DNA from: Pichia kudriavzevii
Taxonomy: Eukaryota > Ascomycota > Pichiomycetes > Pichiales > Pichiaceae
NCBI RefSeq assembly: GCF_003054445.1
Contig: NC_042508.1
Span: 620,001 to 684,000, forward strand
Direction of reading: 5' to 3'
DNA length: 64,000 bases
Part shown: one piece after another, positions 31,184 through 39,080 of the stretch
How positions within the stretch are numbered: the first letter of the stretch is position 1
How the letters are laid out: each line of letters starts with the position of its first letter
Translations under genes and position numbers: made by a program
Notes under the pieces: model-generated
Told to the model about the DNA's origin: nothing
Seen by the model: the letters and a program-made list of their open reading frames with translations, nothing else
Database searches by the model: none

Positions 31184-32281
31184 ATGTCCAACTTTGTCAT
31201 TGTAGGTGCCGGGGTGATTGGCTTGACGAATGCATATGAAATCTTAAAGGAGAACCCAAAGAATAAGGTCACTGTCGTTGCAATGCATTTCCCCACTGAT
31301 TTTGAGTTCAAGTCTGTGTATACTTCACCTATTGCCGGGGCGAATTGGGAGTCCTTTGCGAGTATCAATGACACGTTTGTGCAGGAGATCGATGCGATTG
31401 GCTACGATCGGTTCTACGAGTTGATCAGGACGAGGCCCGAGGCCGGAGTGACTGCTCGCAAGAACGTCGTGCTCATCACTAGGGAGAGGTTCCAGGGAGA
31501 AGGGTCTGTTAAACGGCTACCATGGTTTGCCCATGGTAGTTTTGGAGAGAAGTGTGGATTTAGAGAACTAGACAAGGAGGAATACGATTTGAGCAAATTC
31601 GAATATGGGTATGAATTCGACGGTATGGTAATTCGGACCTCTTATTATATGACTTTCCTTATCAACGAGTGTTGGCGACTATCCGGGGAAAGTGAGGGTC
31701 CAAGGGCTAGGTTTGCCCTTAAACGAGGTACTGTCAAGCGGTTGTCTGAAGCGTTTGAGCTGCATGCGTCGTGTAAGAGGGCCGACTATGTTATCAACTG
31801 CACTGGGTTGTTGGCAAGACAACTGGAGGATGTTAGTGTTGCTGAGCGGGAGAAGATGTACCCTGTTCGAGGAGTTGTTTATGTAGCTAGAAACACCACT
31901 GGACTGGACAAGGTCACAATAGTAGAGGTTGACACCCCGGACGAGGCCTTGTACCTTATGCCGAGACGGGAGGGTGAGCTCATCATTGGCGGGTGTTTCC
32001 AAGTTGGCAACGAGAGCCGGGATGTTGAGGCAGGTCTTAGGGAGAGAATACTTGGACGGTGTCGGGAGTATCTCCCGGATTATCTCTGGGATGGGCTTGA
32101 GATTGTGAGGGAGCAGGTTGGGTTCCGTCCCTTTAGAAAGGGCGGGTACCGGATCGAGAGAGAGGGGAGGATCATCCACTGTTATGGGATGGGAGGAGCA
32201 GGGTTCCAATCGTCGTATGGATGTGCACAGCATGTCAAGAGATTGATTGCCGATGCAGACAAAAAAAGCAGCAAATTATAG
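31184..32281 (+). CDS. Peroxisomal D-amino-acid (or D-aspartate) oxidase
   Basis: The enzyme oxidises D-amino acids with FAD to 2-oxo acids, ammonia and hydrogen peroxide. The 365-residue protein begins with the dinucleotide-binding motif FVIVGAGVIGL and has the DAO-family blocks MYPVRGVVYVARNT, EALYLMPRREGELIIGG and the FAD-proximal end HCYGMGGAGFQSSYGCA. It ends in SKL, a canonical PTS1 signal, which places it in peroxisomes. I start at the ATG at 31184 because it immediately precedes the FAD motif. S. cerevisiae lacks this enzyme, while methylotrophic and related yeasts have it. Codon use is clearly more GC-rich than in most of the window. Substrate preference (neutral versus acidic D-amino acids) is not decided. 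Confidence 0.9.
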   Translation: MSNFVIVGAGVIGLTNAYEILKENPKNKVTVVAMHFPTDFEFKSVYTSPIAGANWESFASINDTFVQEIDAIGYDRFYELIRTRPEAGVTARKNVVLITRERFQGEGSVKRLPWFAHGSFGEKCGFRELDKEEYDLSKFEYGYEFDGMVIRTSYYMTFLINECWRLSGESEGPRARFALKRGTVKRLSEAFELHASCKRADYVINCTGLLARQLEDVSVAEREKMYPVRGVVYVARNTTGLDKVTIVEVDTPDEALYLMPRREGELIIGGCFQVGNESRDVEAGLRERILGRCREYLPDYLWDGLEIVREQVGFRPFRKGGYRIEREGRIIHCYGMGGAGFQSSYGCAQHVKRLIADADKKSSKL

Positions 32282-32358
32282 TATATGATGTACATAAATA
32301 TATATATATATAAAATATGGTGCATACGAAATGAACCAGTGTAGTGTAGCCATGCCAT

Positions 32359-32598
32359 TTACCCAAACAAGTCTGCATAGTCATGTTTGGAGACACTGAT
32401 TTTGTCGATTGTGTTCTTCCTGATAGACACCAACCCGAGTTCTCTATTATGGGTGTTGTAGATCTCACGGGCATTAGAAACCAGTAAATTCGACTGGTCG
32501 TCAATGGCCACTAGGATACCGCATACACTCCTTCCATCCTTGATGTCAAAGACATACTCCCTTGCAATGAGCTGAAGGGCGTCCTTTCTCTGTGCCAT
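32359..32598 (-). CDS. MAK31: LSm-fold protein, Mak31/Naa38-like (NatC subunit)
   Basis: The 79-residue protein (ATG at 32598) is a single LSm domain. The first LSm motif is VFDIKDGRSVCGILVAIDDQ followed by SNLLVSNARE, and the second is RELGLVSIRKNTIDKISV. The GLVSI-R-x(3)-I pattern resembles Mak31/Naa38, the small LSm-like subunit of the NatC N-terminal acetyltransferase, more than canonical Lsm1-8 or Sm proteins, which end with RGxxI-type motifs. An upstream GTG-initiated extension of nine codons is ignored. Another LSm paralogue is the main alternative. It converges with the D-amino-acid oxidase gene (77 bp). Confidence 0.68.
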   Translation of the reverse strand: MAQRKDALQLIAREYVFDIKDGRSVCGILVAIDDQSNLLVSNAREIYNTHNRELGLVSIRKNTIDKISVSKHDYADLFG

Positions 32599-33069
32599 AG
32601 TTCTAGTTCTGTCCAATATCAGCACAAACCATATGTAAACTTGTTGTACTTGAGATACCGATATACCAATTTACATGTAGGTATCTGTGTACGTTATTTA
32701 GGAAAAGCGCTTTGATTTCTGCATTTGGCGAAATGCGCGAAAAAAAAAAAAAAAGAAAATGGCGCGCATAAATTTTCTCCATTTCAGCTAAATTTTTTTT
32801 TTTTTTTCCAATCGCGTCGATTTCTGCAAAGAGACAAGAAATGAACGTGTGTAGCGGAGAAAAGTGCTTGGAAAAGCCTTCAGAGAAGTGCCTTTAGAGA
32901 CTTTTTATTTTTTATATTTTTTATATTTTTTATATTTTTTATATTTTTTATATTTTTATTTAATTTTATTTTTTTTTTCAAAGTGGGTTCCTCTTATAGA
33001 CATTTCCATTTTCTCCAACTTAAATGAGACAAACAATCACATATAGGTATAGATATACAAACAAACAAC
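32599..33069. promoter_or_regulatory. Divergent promoter with E2F/SBF-like sites, long A and T tracts and a 9-bp repeat
   Basis: The spacer between the MAK31-like gene and the unknown acidic gene holds TTTGGCGAAA (32724-32733) and GCGCGAAA (32735-32742), which resemble E2F/MBF and SBF (CNCGAAA) sites, GGCGCGC at 32761-32767 and CGCGTCGA near 32813. A 15-base A run at about 32740-32754 and a T run at about 32792-32807 are typical nucleosome-depleting tracts. A 9-bp tandem repeat lies at 32914-32958. G1/S control of one or both neighbours is inference. Confidence 0.45.
32914..32958. repeat. 9-bp minisatellite, unit ATATTTTTT, five copies
   Basis: Perfect or near-perfect units begin at 32914, 32923, 32932, 32941 and 32950. 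The array is flanked by further T-rich DNA and sits about 110 bp before the start of the acidic-protein gene. Because the unit is a multiple of three, the plus strand shows a chance frame of repeated F-L-Y, which is not a gene. Confidence 0.9.
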
Positions 33070-33489
33070 ATGCCTAAGATCGACCATGCTTCAATCAAGA
33101 GAATTTCAGCCGACCAAGGGCTTGAGAGCATCACTCTCAGGTCGGACCTTGCAGCCCGGTACACGTTTCTTAACGAGACTCTCCTGGAAGGTATTGGTGC
33201 TGTGGAAGTAGACTCCAAGTTTAAGAGCAGCGTCGACTTGCACGACGTAGTCACAGAACAAGATGGTATGCCAATTGTTGACGAACACGCATATCTGGAG
33301 AAATGGGAGGCCCGTCTTCAGGAGGAGGTTGCTCTCCTTGAGAAGCAGCAAGCAACGGCGACAGGAGCCTCGGCCGTCGTTGCGGGCGTTATTGACTCCC
33401 AACAGGACATGGACCCACAGCTCGTTCTTATTCAACGTTTGGACGGGCCTTTCACCAACGAGGACGAGGTCGATGCGGTTGTCCAGTGA
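33070..33489 (+). CDS. Acidic 139-residue protein of unknown function
   Basis: The ATG-initiated frame of 139 codons starts MPKIDHASIKRISADQGLES. A predicted helical, coiled-coil-like segment lies around residues 72-95 (AYLEKWEARLQEEVALLEKQ), followed by an A/T/V-rich stretch and an acidic C terminus (FTNEDEVDAVV). Codon use is GC-rich and regular, unlike random sequence, so I believe the gene is real. I recognise no domain. Its promoter carries E2F/SBF-like sites, which would suit a small cell-cycle or chromosome-complex subunit, but this is speculation. Confidence 0.65.
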   Translation: MPKIDHASIKRISADQGLESITLRSDLAARYTFLNETLLEGIGAVEVDSKFKSSVDLHDVVTEQDGMPIVDEHAYLEKWEARLQEEVALLEKQQATATGASAVVAGVIDSQQDMDPQLVLIQRLDGPFTNEDEVDAVVQ

Positions 33490-33818
33490 CAGCCATAGAC
33501 TAGTGTGTGCAAGAGTTGCAAGTGTGGTCTGCTCGTTGGAGGATCCTGGTTGCTGCTCTTTGTTACTTGTCTGCGATTGTCTAATTTCTCTCTTTATTGT
33601 GAGGTGGACATTGCTGTACAGAAAAAGGAGCGATTCCATTATTAAATTGCCACACAATAGAGGGACTTTATATTGTTAATTCAAAGCCAACCGTTTAGAG
33701 ACACTATCCATTATCCCCAATAACACCTCTATTGCCACTATTACTACTACCACCACCGCCACCACTACCACCACCACTACCACCACCGCTGCTATTGTTA
33801 CTAGAACTACGACTTACA
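33490..33818. other. Spacer and 5' UTR of UBC8 with CCA/CTA triplet tract
   Basis: The first 200 bases hold the 3' flank of the acidic-protein gene and show nothing recognised. From about 33731 to 33796 the plus strand is a degenerate triplet tract of CCA/CCG/CTA units that runs to within about 25 bases of the UBC8 start codon, so it is probably transcribed as part of the 5' leader. Confidence 0.6.
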
Positions 33819-34624
33819 ATGAGGTACGTATATTTACCGATGATTCCCTTCTCCACCGCACATGACCCCCTTCTCCCCTGCAGGTGGTGATGTCTGACAG
33901 ATACTAACCAGCACTTAAATGTCGCTTCACTTGCAACAGCTCGTCTTTGGAAAACTCAACAAGGAGAAGAATCGAAATGGACGTGATGAAACTACTCATG
34001 AGTGACTTCAGAGCTGCCCTTGTTAATGACAACTTGAGAGAATTGCATGTCTGTCTCGAAGGTCCCCAAAATACCCTATACGAAGGTGGGCTTTGGAAAG
34101 TCCATGTAGAATTACCGGAACAATATCCATACAAATCACCCTCGATTGGCTTTGATACAAAGATTTACCATCCTAATATCGACGAACACTCGGGCTCGGT
34201 TTGTTTGGACGTTATCAACCAAACTTGGTCGCCAATGTTTACAATTACACATATATTTGAAACTTTTCTCCCGCAATTGCTGGACTATCCAAATGCTTCT
34301 GACCCATTGAATGGTGATGCCAGCGCCCTGTATTTAAATAACAGAGACAAATACGAGGAAAAAGTGAAAACCTATGTTGCCAAGTACGCCAATCCAAGGG
34401 ACGTCTCTCGTGCCTTTAATTTAGAACATGGACTCCCCGATGAAGATCGTTTCGACAATAAGTTTAACGCCAATGACGTGAATGGACAAGTAGATTCTCG
34501 CACGACTAGCAGGAGAACTGACATGGACGACAATGACGACAATGACGACGATGATGAGGACGTCGAGGACTTGAGTAGTTTGGACGAAGACTCTGCCGAC
34601 TCCGATTTGGACATGGATCTCTGA
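33819..34624 (+). CDS. UBC8: Ubiquitin-conjugating enzyme Ubc8 (E2 of the GID pathway), spliced
   Basis: Ubc8 is the E2 that works with the GID E3 ligase to degrade gluconeogenic enzymes such as fructose-1,6-bisphosphatase. The UBC fold spans residues about 8-155, with the active-site cysteine in [21 protein letters not shown] long acidic D/E/S tail follows, as in S. cerevisiae. Exon 2 alone lacks an ATG. Joining exon 1 (33819-33823, ATGAG) to exon 2 (33940-34624) gives 690 nt, an exact 229-codon frame plus stop, starting [21 protein letters not shown]. cerevisiae Ubc8 begins MSSSKRRIETDVMKL and its gene also has an intron near the start. Confidence 0.95.
33824..33939 (+). other. UBC8 spliceosomal intron (116 nt)
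   Basis: The 5' splice site is GTACGT (33824), a one-base variant of the yeast consensus GTATGT. A perfect TACTAAC branch site lies at 33902-33908. The first usable AG downstream is CAACAG ending at 33939, 32 nt after the branch A. The intron interrupts the second codon. Confidence 0.93.
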
Positions 34625-35028
34625 TCTTACCGTGTCTGGTTTTATTTACCCTTGTTACGCCCTTTTCCTTTTTCGTTGACGCTTCTCCCCCCCCTCCCCC
34701 CCTCCCTCTTTTTCAACCTCTCTTCCTTCATCTATCTATTCTCTATACTGCAATCAAATACCATTTACACATCATGGCTCAGTGGAATAGGAGATAACCT
34801 TCACCAGATCTCCTTCCCCTATAACAACCAGTGTAGCACGTGCTGTTGGAGGAGACATACAGTGGCCTTCAGGTACAAAAATAAATTTTGTCACTATGCG
34901 CAAATAGTTTATCATTTCTAGGCTTTGCGGATCGTAAAGGCGTGTTTAATATAACTTCTCCCATGGTTCTTGGAACTCTTAACTCCTTTCTAGTTCTTTG
35001 CTCGACGTTTTGCGAAAGCTATTAAAAG
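34625..35028. other. 404-bp spacer between UBC8 and the ubiquitin protease
   Basis: The spacer contains a striking C-rich tract at 34687-34706 (runs of 8, 7 and 3 C separated by single T), embedded in a longer pyrimidine-only stretch. The opposite strand is therefore G-run DNA able to form a G-quadruplex. The remaining 300 bases, the promoter of the USP gene, show no other recognised feature. Confidence 0.6.
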
Positions 35029-37629
35029 ATGGATAATAACCATATGCTGAAGGTCCAACGGAGAATCTCGCTGCAAACAAAGGCTAGGGATGAACTACAG
35101 GAATTACCGGAGTCAGTCATTAAATCAATTGCTCAACACCAAAATGCTCTCTTCAACAATAAGTTGTCAATGCTGGAGAAGGCATACTCTTTAGAGAGGG
35201 AGGATGCGAAATTCAAGAAGATCATGAACGATTGGGTGTACATAGCTAGCAATTACTGTTTCCTCTTGGTGGAAAACCATTTAGACGGATGTGACGAACT
35301 TGCAGTAGAGCTGTTCACCGCTTTTCATATTATTCTAACAAATGCTTTACTGCCGAATCGCAACAACTTGTTGTTGAGTGATGTTGAGAGACAATACATT
35401 GAGATCTTTAGAGTCAAACACAATACCTTGATGCAGAGCAGACGTTCAAGATACTATAGCATAATAATCAAATACTTGAACAGGCTGAAAAAAATCGATG
35501 AAATGAACATCAATGCCTCACAGAAGAGGCGGAGTCTAGATCCGAAGGCCTTCCAGAGCATACAATTACGGTCGCCCTCAGAATTATATCCTCAGACTGG
35601 AATGGGGAAACTACGATTGTCGGGTTCATCCTTAGAGGAGGCCACGTCATCGGATTCGTCAGATAACGACTCAGTTTTGGAAATGATGCATTCTTTAAAA
35701 ACTATAGACATTGAAACGTTTCTTCAAGTAGATCCACGAAATTTGACGATTATTAACATCCAAGTCCGGAAGTTGAACTCACAGAAGAGAAACATCATAA
35801 CCATAGATCCAAGTCTAGTTAGTGATTCCGCAAGCATAGACCATCTAATTATTCCATACTTGAAACAAAACGAGGTAATTGTTTTGTTTTCGAAGTCTCC
35901 CAATATATCCGGACTTGAAACAGAAATGTTTAACCAGTTGTCGAAAAGGGGCTTTGATGATATCTATTGGCTACAAGGAGGGTTTAATACTTTCAAGTTG
36001 CACTGTATTTCTCCACAAACCTTTTCACCTTCGACTAGGTCTTTGCTGACGCCGAAAATACCGTTGTTGAATAGCGACAGTTACGAGCACTTTAATACAA
36101 CTCCTAGCTCAAGAAGTCCGCAAGTAATACCGCAACCGATTCCTCCACCAATACCAATATCTCAACCCTTAATAAAACAAACGGATGTCTCTATCAACGG
36201 AATTATCAACGGTTATTCCAATAACAGCCAAAGTAACTTGAATAATTTGAATAATGGCAGCCACAATCAGCATTCGATAGTTTCCACTTCTACAACTACC
36301 TATAATGAACCGTCCAAATTGAGTTATAAACCTATCGTTAGGTTGAGAAACTTGGGCTCTACATGCTATATCAATTCATTAATTCAATGTTTGTTTTCGC
36401 TTGAAAAGTTTAGAGGCTTCTTTCTCAACGATGCAAAATTAAAAGACTATTTGACTAATTTAAATGGTTCAAAGGCGTGGCTGACGTCAAGTATACACGA
36501 GCTCTTCAATGATTTCTACAAGTACTCTCCACACAATACCCAGCCGCCGGTGATTGATATGACCAGATTTCTATCAATTGTCGCCAAGAAAAACCCTGAG
36601 TTCAATATACCTCACGAACAGCAAGACTCATCTCAGTTTTTGTATTATATTGTCGATCAGTTACACAAGGAGCTGAAATTCTCATCATCCAGAGCATTAG
36701 AATTACACCTGGTTGAAATCAACAACAGGCTCAGCGAAAAGTATACAAAGTACCAATATAAACTATTGGAAGATGAGGGCTATAGTTACATCAAGGACCT
36801 TTTTAATATTAGAGAGGGAGTTAAAATGAAATGCAATAGATGTGGGTATACTAGTGTAAAGTATGATACTTCGATAATGTTGCATCTATCCATCAACAAA
36901 AGATCGACAAGTTTAAATGAAATCATGTCATTTAATTTTCAACCAGAAGAGATGAGTGAGAGGTTAGGTAATGCATGGAGTTGTGATGGTTGTAAAGAAT
37001 CCGAAAAAAGATTTAATGAATTACAAGATAAAGTTGATACCTACTATGACATTATTAACGCAACTACTAAACTAGAACCAGGCATTAACGAGCAACACCA
37101 TAAAAAAAAGAAGAAGTTTTTTAGGCCTTTTGGCATTACTTCCAGCAAAGGTCCAAAACATTCCGATTCTGAGGTTATATCAAGGCAAGAGTCTGTTGAT
37201 CCCGAAATGGAGAAGTTTATCAACTCGTTCACCGATGCAGAAAAATCAGAATACGATAAACTCTTGGACATTACAACAAGAGAACGTGTTGCCTATCGAA
37301 CGGTTGAAATAATCGACCTACCAAACATACTTGTTATCTGTCTTTCACTATTCCATCCAAACAAACAAGATACCAAGGTGAACATGAAGAGCTTGAAATT
37401 CCCTGAAAAATTGACAATGGAATATGAAAGTTGTTGCCGAGTGTATAAACTAAATTCCTGGGTCGATCATTGGGGCGGAAGTCTTGACTCTGGCCATTAT
37501 ACTGCAACCGTTGATTTACTGTCAACACAATGGCTTGTTTGTGATGACGACAAAATCCAGCCTGCATACTCTAAGATGGGCGGAGTAGATGACAGTAATG
37601 TCTATCTGTTGTTTTACGAGGCCCTTTAG
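35029..37629 (+). CDS. Ubiquitin-specific protease with rhodanese-like domain (Doa4/Ubp5/Ubp7 family)
   Basis: The 866-residue protein is a USP-type deubiquitinase. The catalytic cysteine is C446 in NLGSTCYINSLIQC and the catalytic histidine is H823 in LDSGHYTATVD. A zinc ribbon (CNRCGYTS and CDGCKESE) lies between them. At about residues 236-325 a rhodanese-like domain (NIITIDP, then IYWLQGGFNTFK) marks the Doa4/Ubp5/Ubp7 group. Its active-site loop has SKSPNISG in place of a cysteine loop, so it is a binding module, not an enzyme. In S. cerevisiae Doa4 acts at endosomes to recover ubiquitin. The catalytic core here is rather divergent, so I do not choose between Doa4 and its relatives. Confidence 0.85.
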   Translation: MDNNHMLKVQRRISLQTKARDELQELPESVIKSIAQHQNALFNNKLSMLEKAYSLEREDAKFKKIMNDWVYIASNYCFLLVENHLDGCDELAVELFTAFHIILTNALLPNRNNLLLSDVERQYIEIFRVKHNTLMQSRRSRYYSIIIKYLNRLKKIDEMNINASQKRRSLDPKAFQSIQLRSPSELYPQTGMGKLRLSGSSLEEATSSDSSDNDSVLEMMHSLKTIDIETFLQVDPRNLTIINIQVRKLNSQKRNIITIDPSLVSDSASIDHLIIPYLKQNEVIVLFSKSPNISGLETEMFNQLSKRGFDDIYWLQGGFNTFKLHCISPQTFSPSTRSLLTPKIPLLNSDSYEHFNTTPSSRSPQVIPQPIPPPIPISQPLIKQTDVSINGIINGYSNNSQSNLNNLNNGSHNQHSIVSTSTTTYNEPSKLSYKPIVRLRNLGSTCYINSLIQCLFSLEKFRGFFLNDAKLKDYLTNLNGSKAWLTSSIHELFNDFYKYSPHNTQPPVIDMTRFLSIVAKKNPEFNIPHEQQDSSQFLYYIVDQLHKELKFSSSRALELHLVEINNRLSEKYTKYQYKLLEDEGYSYIKDLFNIREGVKMKCNRCGYTSVKYDTSIMLHLSINKRSTSLNEIMSFNFQPEEMSERLGNAWSCDGCKESEKRFNELQDKVDTYYDIINATTKLEPGINEQHHKKKKKFFRPFGITSSKGPKHSDSEVISRQESVDPEMEKFINSFTDAEKSEYDKLLDITTRERVAYRTVEIIDLPNILVICLSLFHPNKQDTKVNMKSLKFPEKLTMEYESCCRVYKLNSWVDHWGGSLDSGHYTATVDLLSTQWLVCDDDKIQPAYSKMGGVDDSNVYLLFYEAL

Positions 37630-37910
37630 GATGTTGACATGCCAATAAAAGAAAGTATTTTATAAAGTGTATAACTTATATTCTAAGTTTCTACAATTGT
37701 AGGGGATGAAAGGACGTGAGGTTCTGAAACTGAGAATTTTTAGTGTGCACATGCACGCTCAAAAAAGGCAAAGAAGAAAAAAAACTATAGAAAAATACAC
37801 ATAGTCAAAAAAGAAAAAAAACGATTATTTTTATCACTTTTTCCTTTTGTTTTCAGCATATAACTCTAATCACTGATACCTGTGTTTACAAAACAAATAC
37901 AGGCACTACA

Positions 37911-38972
37911 ATGTCGGTTATTTCGATTACTTTGGCGAAACCAAGAGATAGACATGAAAATGAGCATGAGGAGGATAGTATGATGCAAGATGATGAACTT
38001 GATGATATATTAGAAACTAAGAAACGCCAAGTTTTAGGTTTAGAGAACAATACAATTGTCACTCCTGGAGAACTAATTACTGAAGATGCTACATGGATGA
38101 GGGGCCATGGGACATACTATCTTGATGAACACACCTATACATCCACAGCGGGAGTAGTTTCCAAAGTGAATAAATTATTGAGTGTTATTCCATTTAATGG
38201 ACGTTACAGACCAGAAACAGGAGACCACGTTGTTGGACGAATTATTGGTATCAGTAATAAGAGGTGGAAAGTCGAGTTAGGGGCAGAACATGCCGGTGTC
38301 TTGTTATTAGGGGCTGTGAATCTACCGGGTGGTGTTTTAAGGAGGAAATCGGATAGTGATGAATTACAAATGAGAAGTATATTAAAGGAGGGTGACCTAT
38401 TAAACTGTGAAGTCCAAAGCACATTCTCTGATGGTAGCGCCAGCTTGCACACACGTTCCTTGAAGTATGGTAAATTGAGAAACGGTGTGTTTGTTAAGGT
38501 GAGTTCATCACTAATTGTTAGAACAAAGAATCACATGCATGATTTACCAGGTGGTGTTTCAGTAATTCTTGGAGTTAATGGATATTGCTGGATATTCAAG
38601 ACCAAGATAAATGCAAACGCAGGAGAAGTAAACAAGTCAATAGGCAAGGCGGAGAGTGAGCTAACTGCTGCTAATAAAGGATATTCGATTGGTATGGGTA
38701 GTGTCAGTATAACCAGGCTTGAAGAGGAGAGTTCCTGGGAGATTTATAGTGACAAGAACGACGACATTAGTTCTAATTTGAAGGAAACCATTTCCCGTTA
38801 TAGGTGTTGTTTGGTAGCGTTAGGCTTCTGTAATATTGCCATTGATGTAAAGAGATTGGTGAAAGCTTATGAAATCAGTTTGGGGTATGGTGATGTCAAT
38901 AGCTTGATTAGCGGAGATGTGAAGAGAAGCATTGGTGAAGACTTAATAAATGCCGAGAAGATGAGAGGCTAA
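37911..38972 (+). CDS. RRP4: RNA exosome cap subunit Rrp4
   Basis: Rrp4 is one of three S1/KH cap proteins of the RNA exosome, which processes rRNA, snoRNA and mRNA in nucleus and cytoplasm. The 353-residue protein has the N-terminal block IVTPGELITEDATWMRGHGTY around residue 50. An S1 domain follows at about 100-180 (GDHVVGRIIGISNKRWKVEL), and a KH domain around 205-275 with the GxNG-type element ILGVNGYCWIF. An acidic N-terminal extension precedes the core. Length and blocks match S. cerevisiae Rrp4. The ATG at 37911 is the first in frame and is preceded by an A-rich leader. Confidence 0.95.
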   Translation: MSVISITLAKPRDRHENEHEEDSMMQDDELDDILETKKRQVLGLENNTIVTPGELITEDATWMRGHGTYYLDEHTYTSTAGVVSKVNKLLSVIPFNGRYRPETGDHVVGRIIGISNKRWKVELGAEHAGVLLLGAVNLPGGVLRRKSDSDELQMRSILKEGDLLNCEVQSTFSDGSASLHTRSLKYGKLRNGVFVKVSSSLIVRTKNHMHDLPGGVSVILGVNGYCWIFKTKINANAGEVNKSIGKAESELTAANKGYSIGMGSVSITRLEEESSWEIYSDKNDDISSNLKETISRYRCCLVALGFCNIAIDVKRLVKAYEISLGYGDVNSLISGDVKRSIGEDLINAEKMRG

Positions 38973-39080
38973 AGGATAAGTTTTCCTTCGTTCCTCTAAT
39001 TATGCAGCAAAATTTAGTTTTATCTTTGTATATTTTAGTTTATAAACCACTAACCAAGTTACGAAAATAACAGTCACTAA

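Noticed and set aside
31679-32233. 184-codon minus-strand frame inside the D-amino-acid oxidase gene
   Set aside because: Long only because the GC-rich oxidase coding strand has few complementary stops; the sense protein is clearly the real one.
31184-32281. Horizontal transfer of the D-amino-acid oxidase gene based on GC content
   Set aside because: The GC shift also covers neighbouring, vertically inherited genes on both strands, and DAO genes are widespread in related yeasts.
32864-33046. F-L-Y repeat frame on the plus strand
   Set aside because: Pure product of the 9-bp AT repeat; no real protein.
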